Shown here: in pieces, positions 56,089 through 64,000 of the stretch
Position numbering within the stretch: the stretch's first letter is position 1
Layout of the letters: each line of letters starts with the position of its first letter
The notes under the pieces: generated by a model
Databases searched by the model: none
Seen by the model: the letters and a program-made list of their open reading frames with translations, nothing else
Told to the model about the DNA's origin: nothing
Program-made: the position numbers and the translations under genes
NCBI RefSeq assembly: GCF_014697195.1
Contig: NZ_JACJRJ010000002.1
Location: 124,001 to 188,000, forward strand
Direction of reading: 5' to 3'
Length of the DNA: 64,000 nucleotides
Origin: Cylindrospermum sp. FACHB-282
GTDB lineage: Bacteria; Cyanobacteriota; Cyanobacteriia; Cyanobacteriales; Nostocaceae

Positions 56089-56299
56089 TAGATTTTTTCA
56101 TAGATTTTTAATTAACAATTTGTAGGCAGCGCCATTGCTGATTATTCTGTCATATAACTAATATCAATTTAAAACAAGAATGCGACAGGTACAAGCCCGG
56201 AAACCCTATCAAATCAAGCTTTTTTAATTTTGAATTTGTATCGCTTACGGAAGCCGTAGGCTCTATGAGAGAATTTTGAATTTTGAATTGGTATAACTT

Positions 56300-57517
56300 C
56301 TATCCTAGTTTCTGATCTAAACGGGTGGCTTGTTCTAGGGCGGCTTTTTCTCTAGCTCTCCGGGCATAGGGCTGTAATTTGGAGCGATCGCAACCGGTAA
56401 GAATCGTCAGGTTATCTAAGCTAATGCCCCGTATCAACATTTCTACACACCAAGTATGTTGTGCTTGGGCGATCGCAGGTGGTTTTCCTTGGGGAGTCAA
56501 TGTTCCCTCAGTCCATGCTTGCCAATGTCCCAAAAGCTCTAATTCTGAGATGGGTTTACCTGTGCTGTTAATAAACATCGCGGGTTGAGAATCTTTGCGA
56601 CTTTTGTGCCATTTGGTTAAGGGATTATTTGTGTAGGAGCCATAGCGTTTGCCTAGAATCCACTGATTTACGGGTACCTGACGGGTGCTTCCTGGAGTTG
56701 TAATTTGCAGGAAATACCCTTTGGTGTCGTAGATTTGGTGCGTTCGTTGCAAGCTAACTATTTCTATGGGAGATATTCCTGTGCTAAATAACACGTAAGC
56801 CAAGGCATAATCTTGAATTCCCAATTTTCTGGCTTGGTGTAAAATTTCATGAACTAAACCAGCGGGTAAATCAGCCACTTCTTTGGTAATGGGGCTTTCT
56901 AAGGTTGATTCCCCTAGGGATGACATGGCTCCATGTAAAAATAACTCCACTAAATTTTCGAGAAAATCATCCCTCCCCTCCCACAATTCGTGAAATTCAC
57001 TTGTAAATTCGATCACGGCATATCCTAAGATCATTCCATTGAGCAAACTGGCTAATTTCTCAGCGGGTAAATAAGTATTTAAATGTCCCTGCTCAATAAC
57101 GGTGGCTAAATACTGGGCTACATAGCGGTTCGCCTCTGTTAACCCCCTGCCTAAAGCACGGCGATTTTCCATCGGGTACTGGTCTGCTTCTCCTACCACA
57201 GACCGGACAAACTCAGGCACTCGTTCTAATGCTAGTAGACTGTCACTTGCATAATCTTTCAGTGCTTGATAGACATTACCAGGTGGAGTTGCCCGCTGTA
57301 CCAGTGACTCGCCTAAATTCTTAAAGGCTGCGGATTCTTCCAATACCGCTAATAGCAGCCCATGCTTATTACCAAAATGTCGAAATAGTGTAACTTCGTT
57401 AACTTCGGCTTTGATGGCAATTTGACGGGTAGTGGTAGCAATCACCCCTTGGGCAGAAAACAACTCAAGTGCTGCTTGAATCAGGCGTTGACGAGTTGAA
57501 CTCGGTTGAGACGACAT
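56300..57517 (-). CDS. TetR regulator fused to a catalytically dead integrase-like domain
   Basis: A 405-aa protein. Residues about 5-200 are a TetR repressor: DNA-binding STRQRLIQAALELFSAQG and TTTRQIAIKAEVNEVTLFRH, then a ligand domain. Residues about 215-400 look like a tyrosine-recombinase fold (YALAYVLFSTGISPIEIVSL, HTWCVEMLIRGISLDNLTIL, LQPYARRAREKAALEQAT), but Arg I of TGxRxxE is lost (TGISPIE) and HxxR reads HTWC, so it cannot recombine DNA. The ATG at 57515-57517 lies seven bases from a perfect 19-bp palindrome. It is divergent from a desaturase gene and probably represses it and itself. Confidence 0.88.
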   Translation of the reverse strand: MSSQPSSTRQRLIQAALELFSAQGVIATTTRQIAIKAEVNEVTLFRHFGNKHGLLLAVLEESAAFKNLGESLVQRATPPGNVYQALKDYASDSLLALERVPEFVRSVVGEADQYPMENRRALGRGLTEANRYVAQYLATVIEQGHLNTYLPAEKLASLLNGMILGYAVIEFTSEFHELWEGRDDFLENLVELFLHGAMSSLGESTLESPITKEVADLPAGLVHEILHQARKLGIQDYALAYVLFSTGISPIEIVSLQRTHQIYDTKGYFLQITTPGSTRQVPVNQWILGKRYGSYTNNPLTKWHKSRKDSQPAMFINSTGKPISELELLGHWQAWTEGTLTPQGKPPAIAQAQHTWCVEMLIRGISLDNLTILTGCDRSKLQPYARRAREKAALEQATRLDQKLG

Positions 57518-57523
57518 ATAATA

Positions 57524-57542
57524 ATGCAAGTGTCACTTGCAT
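57524..57542. promoter_or_regulatory. Perfect palindromic operator 1
   Basis: ATGCAAGTGTCACTTGCAT is a perfect 9-1-9 palindrome ending seven bases before the TetR start codon. Binding by the regulator would block its own expression. Confidence 0.8.
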
Positions 57543-57570
57543 AAAAATAGGAGAATTGATAGCATAGCAA

Positions 57571-57589
57571 ATGTAAGTGATACTTGCTT
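57571..57589. promoter_or_regulatory. Imperfect palindromic operator 2
   Basis: ATGTAAGTGATACTTGCTT has the same half-sites (nTAAGTG / TACTTGC) as operator 1, with its centre 47 bp away, on the desaturase side. Two sites in one divergent promoter region suggest co-operative or separate control of the two genes. Confidence 0.65.
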
Positions 57590-57671
57590 TGCTTTACTTT
57601 AACGAAATCTTTTGTCAGGTTGCACCAGACAAACAACCGATCACTTAAATAACCCATCCACAAGAATTTTT

Positions 57672-58529
57672 ATGCCCGCAAAATTTCTGGCGATCGCCCC
57701 TGAGGGAGGCCAAGCACTACGCCTCAGTTGGACGAATGTGGCATTTTTTGCCGCAGTTCATGCTTTAGCTCTCTTGGCCCCTTGGTTTTTCTCCTGGTCG
57801 GCACTAGGTTTGCTGCTATTTCTCCACTGGTTGTTTGGGAGTATCGGCATTTGCTTGGGATATCATCGACTGTTAAGCCATCGGAGTTTCCAAGTACCCA
57901 AAGGGTTAGAATATGCGATCGCCTTCATTGGAGCACTTGCACTTCAAGGAGGCCCAATTTCCTGGGTTGGCGCACACCGCCAGCATCACGCCCACACTGA
58001 AGACATTCACCTCGACCCCTACTCGGCTCAACGAGGCTTTTGGTGGAGTCATATTCTTTGGATTTTATACCCTCGTCCAGAATTTTTTGATTATCAAATT
58101 TATCAAAAATTTGCGCCAGACCTCGCACGGCAACCATTCTATCGCTGGTTAGATCGCTACTTTTTGCTGCTACAAGTTCCCCTAGGCGTGCTGCTGTATG
58201 CCTTAGGCGGGTGGTCTTTTGTAATTTACGGTATGTTTGTCAGGACAGTATTGATTTGGCATTCCACTTGGTTTGTGAATTCTGCATCTCACATCTGGGG
58301 CTATCGCACCTTTGAAAGCAACGACGGTGCGCGTAATTTGTGGTGGGTATCCCTGGTAACTTATGGAGAAGGATGGCACAACAACCATCATACTTATCCC
58401 CACATGGCAAAATCTGGATTGAGTTGGTGGGAAATTGATGTTACTTGGTGGAGCATCAAAGCTTTACAAACACTAGGTTTAGCCAAAAAGGTTGTCTCAC
58501 ATCCTCCTCAAAGTGCAGGTCAAGGTTAA
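57672..58529 (+). CDS. desC: Acyl-lipid fatty acid desaturase (delta-9/DesC type)
   Basis: A 285-aa membrane enzyme from the ATG at 57672 (MPAKFLAIAPEGGQALRLSW). The three iron-binding histidine boxes are intact: HRLLSHRSF, HRQHHAHTED and HNNHHTYP, with four hydrophobic helices between them. This is the pattern of delta-9 acyl-lipid/acyl-CoA desaturases that put the first double bond into membrane fatty acids. It is under the divergent TetR-integrase regulator with two operators, suggesting response to lipid or another signal. Its 3' end overlaps that of the convergent ogt gene by 33 bp. Confidence 0.92.
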   Translation: MPAKFLAIAPEGGQALRLSWTNVAFFAAVHALALLAPWFFSWSALGLLLFLHWLFGSIGICLGYHRLLSHRSFQVPKGLEYAIAFIGALALQGGPISWVGAHRQHHAHTEDIHLDPYSAQRGFWWSHILWILYPRPEFFDYQIYQKFAPDLARQPFYRWLDRYFLLLQVPLGVLLYALGGWSFVIYGMFVRTVLIWHSTWFVNSASHIWGYRTFESNDGARNLWWVSLVTYGEGWHNNHHTYPHMAKSGLSWWEIDVTWWSIKALQTLGLAKKVVSHPPQSAGQG

Positions 58530-59021
58530 TGCCCCCTCATAGTGAAGTAACCAACGTTTGCGCTCTAAACCCCCTGCGTATCCTGTGAGTGCAGCGTTGG
58601 TACCAATCACTCGATGACAGGGAAGCACAATGGCTACTGGATTGAGTGAATTTGCCAAGCCGACAGCACGACAAGCAGTCGGCTTACCAATTTTCTTTGC
58701 TAGCTCACCGTAGGAAATTGTTTTTCCCCAAGGAATAGTTCGCAGTGTTAACCAAACCTGCTGCTGAAAGGCAGTACCCCCAGTATTTACAGGAATATCA
58801 TCTAAACTTTGCTCATCACCTTTAAAATAAGCCCGAATCCGGCTACTGAAACTCTGCGGATCTTTCACATCTAGGAAAGTAAAGTTACCATAGCGCCGCT
58901 GAAGAAGTTTGATCATTCTCAGCTCGCTATCGACAAAATCAACAGCGCAGAGTTTCTCACCATCGGAAACAATTAAAATTGTCCCAATTTCCGAATTGAT
59001 TTTGTCAATTAGTAATTGCAC
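58497..59021 (-). CDS. ogt: Methylated-DNA-[protein]-cysteine S-methyltransferase
   Basis: A 174-aa repair protein that transfers the methyl group of O6-methylguanine to its own cysteine. The active-site motif PCHRVIG is present after AVGLANSLNPVAIVL, and the DNA-binding helix is seen as FQQQVWLTLRTIPWGKTISYGELA. The N-terminal Ogt-type domain is kept. The start is a GTG at 59019-59021. The C-terminus (HYEGALTLTCTLRRM) extends past the usual end and lies over the desaturase gene end, possibly an effect of the convergent overlap. Confidence 0.94.
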   Translation of the reverse strand: MQLLIDKINSEIGTILIVSDGEKLCAVDFVDSELRMIKLLQRRYGNFTFLDVKDPQSFSSRIRAYFKGDEQSLDDIPVNTGGTAFQQQVWLTLRTIPWGKTISYGELAKKIGKPTACRAVGLANSLNPVAIVLPCHRVIGTNAALTGYAGGLERKRWLLHYEGALTLTCTLRRM

Positions 59022-59311
59022 AATCTAGAATTAACCTAAAAATTTAAATATATGAGCAAATTATAACATATAAATTTATTTTGCCAGAAACCCTACTTTT
59101 CGTCAAGTAAAAATTGGAAGTTATCATCTGCAGCAAAAAAAGGGAAAATCATCCCCAAGTCTGAGTATTTTGGCAGATTGGCAGGATATTTTGGAAAAAA
59201 TTGTCAATCATAATAATTTGGCAGTACTTGCCAGCAAAAATATTCACAAAATGTTACCTTGGGGGACTATGACTTATTTACGCTGTCCCAAATCTCCGGG
59301 AATCTTAGCCA

Positions 59312-60232
59312 ATGCCTTATCTTACTACTGCCAGCGAAATTCATTCCCTGATCGCTGAATATACCAAAGCTAAAACTTTGTGGATAGATACAGAAGTGGC
59401 TGACTATAAAAGTCGTAAGCCCAGGTTGTCACTGATTCAGATTTTGGATAATCCTCAAGATATGAGTGGCGATTCTGTTTACATTTTAGATGTATTAGAT
59501 CAGACTGACATTATAGATAATTTTGTTGAAAAAATCATGGTAAATTCTGCCATTGAAAAGGTATTCCATAATGCTAGTTTTGATCTGAAATTTCTCGGTA
59601 ATAAGCGAGCGAAAAATATTACTTGCACTTTAGAAATGGCAAAAAGTATTCCTTACTATCTGTTGTCATTACCTAACTACCAACTTAAAACACTTGCTAC
59701 AAAACTTTGTCAATTTAACAATATAGATAAACAAGAACAAAGCAGCGATTGGGGCAGACGACCTTTAACGGAAGAACAGATAGAATATGCTTACTTAGAC
59801 TGTATTTATCTGGCTCAAGTACACTGGCGTTTATTAAAGTTACAGGCAAATATCAGCCATGAACCCGCTACAGAAGACTTACAAATACTTGGAGAAAGAT
59901 ATACACAACTAGAGCAGCAGCGGAAGCTATTGACTTCAGAATGTGAACATCTGCAAGAAAGAATTAAAAATGCTATGCAGGTACAAAATATTTCAGAAAC
60001 TGACTATTGTAAGCTAACTAGTTATGAGCGCAAAAGCGTAAAAGTAAAGTTTATAGAATTAGCAAAACTAGTCCAAAACCAAGAAATTGATTTAGATTTT
60101 CCCATCACCCTAACTGAGAAAATTCAGAAAGATTTAGGGGAAAATCTAGAACAACTAGCTGTAGATATCGATAAAACGACTGCTTGGCGACTGACTGCCA
60201 AAACCCAGGAAAGTGATGTTGATCAGGAATAA
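59312..60232 (+). CDS. RNase D-like 3'-5' exonuclease
   Basis: A 306-aa DEDD-type nuclease. Exo motif I is WIDTEVADY, motif II HNASFDLKFL, and motif III is YAYLDCIYLAQVHWRLL, keeping all four acidic residues and the Tyr. After the nuclease domain (about residues 1-185) the C-terminal half is a coiled-coil-rich extension (LEQQRKLLTSECEHLQERIK) in place of the HRDC domain of RNase D. It would trim structured RNA 3' ends. The ATG at 59312 starts directly at the family N-terminus. Substrate unknown. Confidence 0.9.
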   Translation: MPYLTTASEIHSLIAEYTKAKTLWIDTEVADYKSRKPRLSLIQILDNPQDMSGDSVYILDVLDQTDIIDNFVEKIMVNSAIEKVFHNASFDLKFLGNKRAKNITCTLEMAKSIPYYLLSLPNYQLKTLATKLCQFNNIDKQEQSSDWGRRPLTEEQIEYAYLDCIYLAQVHWRLLKLQANISHEPATEDLQILGERYTQLEQQRKLLTSECEHLQERIKNAMQVQNISETDYCKLTSYERKSVKVKFIELAKLVQNQEIDLDFPITLTEKIQKDLGENLEQLAVDIDKTTAWRLTAKTQESDVDQE

Positions 60233-60598
60233 ATTAGTCATCACCAGATGACTAATAGAAATTATCGGGTTATGGTAAAGCAGAAAACTTAATCTGGGAA
60301 ATAGCAAATACATTCTTTGTACAAAGTATCATAAAAAACATAAATAGCTTTCCTCAATCAGGAGATGATCAGGCAATGGCTGAAGAATAAAAAATCAAAG
60401 ATGAAAAGTTTTATACTTCATAGTTCATTCTGCCTAATCTATTCTTCAAAAAGCTGTTAATTACACCAAGAAAACATAAGGAAAGATTGTCAATTGACTG
60501 TAAACCTCTGCCAAAAGTTAGAATTATTCTGGAGTTAAATAATTAACTAGATTTTGGTACTAATTTCCTCTAAGTATAATGGCGGTTTATAGAAACTT
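60233..60598. other. Intergenic region, nothing recognised
   Basis: About 365 bp, AT-rich. A small inverted pair TTTGTAC/GTACAAA lies near 60316-60330. I see no gene or RNA signature. It should contain the promoter of the TPR lipoprotein gene. Confidence 0.4.
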
Positions 60599-61438
60599 AT
60601 GAGATGGCGGTTATTTGCACACAGAGGGCAAGGGGTAGGCAGAGTATTTACTATCGCTTTGTTTACCGCTTTGAGCGGAATTACAATAGTTTCTTGTAGT
60701 AGCAACAAGGATGTATTGGTAACAGAAGTAGGAATTAGTCCTCCAAATCGTCGGACAGCGAAAACAACCAAAGCTGGGGACTTCTATATTCAGGGACAGA
60801 ATCAACATGCTAAAGGCAATTCCCAAGCTGCTATTGCTGCCTATAGCAAAGCGATTAGTTTAAATCCCAGGTATTCCCCGGCTTTCAGGAGTCGCGGACT
60901 GGCGTACTTTGATATCGGAAACAAGGAAGCTGCGATCGCCGATTATAGCCAAACGTTGCGCCTCAACCCTAATGATGCCGAAGCCTACAATAACCGGGGA
61001 AACGCCCGTGCATCAATGGGAGACAACAAAATGGCGATCGCCGATTATAACGAAGCAATTCGCTTGGCTGCCAACTATGCCGAAGCTTTCAACAACCGGG
61101 GGAACGCCCGTGCTACCCAAGGAGACAAAAACGGCGCCCTAGATGATTACAACCAAGCTATTCTCCTCGACCCAAAATATAGCATTGCCTACAATAACCG
61201 GGGAAATATCCGCGCTGCTAAGGGAGATCCTCAAGGAGCGATCGCAGATTACAATGAAGCCGTTCGCCTCAATCCCAACTTTGGCCCTGCCTACAACAAC
61301 CGAGGTAATGCCCGCGCCGCCAATAAAGATAAAATGGGGGCGCTGCAAGACTTACAACGGGCCGCTGCTATCTTTGAAAAAGAAGGTAACGACGACTTAT
61401 ACCGACAAGTGATGAAGAACATTCAAGAAATGAGGTAG
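60599..61438 (+). CDS. TPR repeat lipoprotein
   Basis: A 279-aa protein. The N-terminus has a basic leader, a hydrophobic helix (VFTIALFTALSGITI) and a cysteine in IVSCSSN that fits a lipobox, so it is probably lipidated and periplasmic. Six TPR units of 34 residues follow (about 60-265), with the repeated phrase AYNNRGNARA and GDxxGAIADYNEAIRLNP. TPRs of this kind mediate protein contacts. It converges on the symporter gene with a 21-bp gap. The partner is unknown. Confidence 0.88.
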   Translation: MRWRLFAHRGQGVGRVFTIALFTALSGITIVSCSSNKDVLVTEVGISPPNRRTAKTTKAGDFYIQGQNQHAKGNSQAAIAAYSKAISLNPRYSPAFRSRGLAYFDIGNKEAAIADYSQTLRLNPNDAEAYNNRGNARASMGDNKMAIADYNEAIRLAANYAEAFNNRGNARATQGDKNGALDDYNQAILLDPKYSIAYNNRGNIRAAKGDPQGAIADYNEAVRLNPNFGPAYNNRGNARAANKDKMGALQDLQRAAAIFEKEGNDDLYRQVMKNIQEMR

Positions 61439-61459
61439 TCAGCAATTTTTACAATTCGT

Positions 61460-63115
61460 CTATTCTTCAATAGTCGGGCTGCGGAGGTCTTCTACTAGCG
61501 CTTGAATTTCTGCGCTTGGAGGTGGTGTAAGGCGAGAAACCACCAAGGCAACTATGAAGTTAAAGATCATCCCCAAAGTACCAATTCCTTCCGGTGAAAC
61601 TCCAAAAAACCAGGGTTGCATACCCCCGAATTTGACTCCGATAATGTAGATGATTGTAAAAATCAAACCAGTCAACATACCAGAGATCGCCCCGGACGCA
61701 TTGGTACGCTTGTCAAAAATCCCCAGGAGTATAACCGGGAAAAAGCTAGCAGCAGCTAAACCGAAGGCAAAAGCCACCACCTCACTCACAAATCCCGGCG
61801 GATTCACCCCAAAATATCCAGCGAGGACGAGGGAAAAACCAACCATAACGCGCCCAACAAACACTCGTTTCTCTTCCGAGGCCGTCGAATCTATAATCCG
61901 GTAGTAGACATCATGGGCGATGGAACTAGAAATTACCAGCAACAGACCTGATGCTGTAGACAAAGCCGCAGCTAACCCGCCAGCAGCCACTAAAGCAATT
62001 ACCCAAGCTGGGAGTTTCGCCACTTCTGGGGTAGAAAGCACAATGATATCTCGGTCAATTTTAATTTCGTTAGTGTCTTTATTGGGGGTTAATTGCAAAC
62101 GCCCATCTTTATTTTTATCCTCAAAACTTAGCAGTTTAGTTTTTTCCCACTTGGTCGCCCAGTCTAGCTGCTGCACTTCTGCAACCGTGTGATTATGCAG
62201 AGTATCAATTAAGTTATAGCGGGCAAACATCGAGAGGGCGGGGGCTGTGGTATAAAGAATGGCAATAAATAATAGTGCCCAACCAGCAGAAAAACGTGCT
62301 GCACGCACATTTTTAACCGTATAAAACCGGACGATGATATGGGGTAAACCAGCAGTACCTACCATCAGAGCGAGAGTGGTGAACAGCACATCTAACATCG
62401 ACCTGTTAACAAATGGCTCAGTATACTGCTTAAACCCCAGTTCAACTTGAATTTGATTTAGCTTGTCAGCCACATCACTAAAGGTAAATGCTAATTGGGG
62501 GATAGGATTACCCGTTAACAGCCAAGCGATCGCGATCGCCGGAATCAGATAAGCAAAAATCAACACACAATACTGGGCCACTTGCGTCCAAGTGATGCCT
62601 TTCATCCCCCCCAACACAGAAAAGAAGCCAACGATCACCATGCCGATGATCACACCTGTATTGATATCTACTTGGAGAAAACGACTGAAGACAATACCCA
62701 CACCTCGCATTTGTCCAGCAACGTAGGTGAGGGAGATAAAAATGGCTGCAACTACCGCCACCAAACGTGCAAGATTAGAATCGTAGCGATCGCCTACAAA
62801 ATCCGGCACTGTATACTTACCAAATTTTCGCAGATAGGGAGCCAGCAACAATGCTAACAGCACATAGCCACCAGTCCAGCCCATCAGATAAATAGAACCG
62901 TCATAACCCAAAAAAGAAATCGATCCCGCCATTGAAATAAACGAAGCTGCGGACATCCAGTCAGCAGCAGTAGCAGCACCATTAGCAATTGAAGGTATCC
63001 CCTGACCTGCTATAAAGAAGTCTTTCGTATTTTCAACTCGTGATTGCCAACCAATATAAATGTAGATGAGGAAAGACAGTCCCACCAACAAAATAGTCCA
63101 AATTTCAACTGACAC
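61460..63115 (-). CDS. Sodium:solute symporter, large subunit (SSS family, ActP-like)
   Basis: A 551-aa protein with about 13 transmembrane helices and a GTG start after GAGG. The SSS family segments are visible: DFFIAGQGIPSIANGAATAADWMSAASFI, GITWTQVAQYCVLIFAYLIP and GGLAAALSTASGLLLVISSSIAHD, the sodium-binding region. An extracellular or lumenal insertion (about 290-370, with KDGRLQLTPNKDTNE) carries an EF-hand-like DKNKDGR motif. It follows the DUF4212 small subunit gene by nine bases, the arrangement of the two-subunit sodium/substrate symporters. Likely substrates are acetate, pyruvate or similar organic acids. Confidence 0.92.
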   Translation of the reverse strand: MSVEIWTILLVGLSFLIYIYIGWQSRVENTKDFFIAGQGIPSIANGAATAADWMSAASFISMAGSISFLGYDGSIYLMGWTGGYVLLALLLAPYLRKFGKYTVPDFVGDRYDSNLARLVAVVAAIFISLTYVAGQMRGVGIVFSRFLQVDINTGVIIGMVIVGFFSVLGGMKGITWTQVAQYCVLIFAYLIPAIAIAWLLTGNPIPQLAFTFSDVADKLNQIQVELGFKQYTEPFVNRSMLDVLFTTLALMVGTAGLPHIIVRFYTVKNVRAARFSAGWALLFIAILYTTAPALSMFARYNLIDTLHNHTVAEVQQLDWATKWEKTKLLSFEDKNKDGRLQLTPNKDTNEIKIDRDIIVLSTPEVAKLPAWVIALVAAGGLAAALSTASGLLLVISSSIAHDVYYRIIDSTASEEKRVFVGRVMVGFSLVLAGYFGVNPPGFVSEVVAFAFGLAAASFFPVILLGIFDKRTNASGAISGMLTGLIFTIIYIIGVKFGGMQPWFFGVSPEGIGTLGMIFNFIVALVVSRLTPPPSAEIQALVEDLRSPTIEE

Positions 63116-63124
63116 AGTTTTTCC

Positions 63125-63379
63125 TCACTTCCTGATATTGTATTTGCGGTCTAGCTTGTCCATTTGGAACGCATAAATGAAAATCAATGCCACAAATATC
63201 AGGATTGATCCTTGCTGCGCCATCCAAAAACCAAAAGGTACGCCAAAAAAACGGATCGCATTCAACGGCTGAACCAACAAAATACTAAAAACGAGGGAAA
63301 CCAGCGCCCAGACAATTAAAAGATTACGAATTAAAGCAGTATTAGCACGCCAATAAGCACGGCGCTCAAGTTCATCCAT
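63125..63379 (-). CDS. Sodium/substrate symporter small subunit (DUF4212)
   Basis: An 84-aa membrane protein with two helices (NLLIVWALVSLVFSILLV and GSILIFVALIFIYAFQM). The family signature is clear: RRAYWRANTALIRNLL, FGVPFGFWMAQQGSI and MDKLDRKYNIRK. It is the small partner of SSS-type symporters and is translated just before the large subunit (nine-base gap), so the two form a bicistronic operon. The ATG is at 63377-63379. Confidence 0.92.
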   Translation of the reverse strand: MDELERRAYWRANTALIRNLLIVWALVSLVFSILLVQPLNAIRFFGVPFGFWMAQQGSILIFVALIFIYAFQMDKLDRKYNIRK

Positions 63380-63879
63380 CGTTCTTTACCATAAGTGCAA
63401 CAAAAATAATAGCAATAAGCCGATATTTTAATAGCGAATTCTTATGTTATTTTTTATTTCTTTATTAGAGTTAGATATATAAAATTTTTAACCGTAAGAG
63501 GTCATTTATAAAGTAAACATACAAAAACAGTAAGGTGTATTAGGCGCATATTAAGAGCTAATTCATTTTTGTGTATAAAAAAGTACTTTAACTAAAGCTC
63601 TTTCCGCCAACACCAATGAGAATTTACGGCAAAATAAAATGTAGCTTATTTAACCGTCATTATTAACAAATTTTAAATTTTATTAATCCAAATATTCCCT
63701 ATTAATTGTCAATACCACAATATAGTAGTTTACGCAACTTTATTGGAGAAATATACCAAAAAATTTGGTTTTAACTAATTTTAACGACTTCTAACTAGTT
63801 TTAACTAGTTTATGCTTTCAGCCGGAACTTTAGTTCACGACTGTTGGCAATTAGTACAATAGCCGTTTTCAGATTTTGC
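63380..63879. other. Very AT-rich upstream region of the symporter operon
   Basis: About 500 bp without an ORF of convincing composition. Near 63776-63812 the words TTCTAACTAGTTTTAACTAGTTT repeat TAACTAGTTT. The region must contain the symporter promoter; no known operator was recognised. Confidence 0.4.
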
Positions 63880-64000
63880 TCAAACTTCCCAACCAAATAT
63901 ATTAGCTACTTGATACACAAGATTCATTGGCTCAAAAGGCTTGGCTAGCACACCCAAAATCCCTAACTGCGAAAATTGCGCTCTGTCTTCAGGCTGTAGT
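63880..64000 (-). CDS. Response regulator receiver domain, C-terminal end (gene runs off the window)
   Basis: The last 39 codons of a minus-strand gene read LQPEDRAQFSQLGILGVLAK followed by PFEPMNLVYQVANIFGWEV and a stop at 63880-63882. The GVLAKPF lysine-proline pair is the conserved end of CheY-like receiver domains. The protein ends right after helix 5, so it is probably a single-domain regulator or the receiver is C-terminal in a hybrid protein. The phospho-acceptor Asp is outside the window. Confidence 0.8.
   Translation of the reverse strand, partial: LQPEDRAQFSQLGILGVLAKPFEPMNLVYQVANIFGWEV

Noticed and set aside
59170..59358. 62-codon ORF starting with TTG before the RNase D-like gene
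   Set aside because: It overlaps the nuclease start in another frame, has no recognisable similarity and no ribosome binding site.

Overview
The window is a chromosomal segment of a filamentous cyanobacterium, most probably a heterocyst-forming member of the Nostocales (Nostoc/Anabaena relatives). The reasons are the very frequent HIP1 octamer (GCGATCGC), many short palindromic dispersed repeats, and a gene set typical of that group: AgrE, the NTRC-type thioredoxin reductase, a Gly-rich RNA-binding protein, a ParMR/CorMR-like pair, Uma2 nucleases, DUF3326, DUF4327 and PP2C plus FHA-kinase signalling genes. I see no rRNA, no CRISPR array, no intact transposase and no prophage.

Layout. 1-12.3 kb is mostly housekeeping: the N-terminus of aconitase B, a [2Fe-2S] ferredoxin, DUF3326 and CPBP membrane protein genes, an actin-like ParM/ParR-type operon, DedA, a Gfo/Idh/MocA oxidoreductase, queC, a CBS-domain membrane protein, a CAU-anticodon tRNA and pyrE. 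12.4-19 kb is an accessory patch: an Rpn-type nuclease broken by one stop codon, a stand-alone antitoxin, an Xre-ImmA/PIN-like toxin-antitoxin-type pair, a decayed DUF433 antitoxin and a Uma2 relic. Inside it sit a 59-aa PCP_red protein and thiC with its TPP riboswitch. 19-24.7 kb holds a pseudouridine synthase and a PP2C phosphatase followed by an FHA-Ser/Thr kinase. 24.8-33.4 kb is a glycosylation island: a methyltransferase/glycosyltransferase/FkbM fusion and two TPR-GT41 (O-GlcNAc-transferase-like) proteins next to a type IV pilin.

33.8-49.9 kb mixes metabolism (NTRC, ABC permease, ROK kinase, CTP synthase, cell-wall amidase, TAXI-type binding protein, AgrE arginine catabolism, DNA glycosylase) with several non-autonomous MITE-like elements, two of them with clear flanking duplications. 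50.2-55.2 kb is the most unusual block: a TPR-CHAT caspase-like protease gene, a small acidic protein gene and a large gene for a C-terminally membrane-anchored protein. Both large genes are interrupted by a one-base frameshift located in a homopolymer run (C6 and A9). 55.3-64 kb carries an RRM protein, an oxidoreductase relic, a TetR regulator fused to a catalytically dead integrase-like domain and divergent from a fatty-acid desaturase across two palindromic operators, Ogt, an RNase D-like nuclease, a TPR lipoprotein, a two-subunit sodium/solute symporter and the end of a response regulator.

The best candidates for something not yet described are the frameshifted CHAT protease/membrane-protein locus, the TetR-integrase fusion with its tandem operators, the pilin-linked glycosyltransferases with their shared 'FPDWS' module, and the structured elements that supply stop codons to neighbouring genes.
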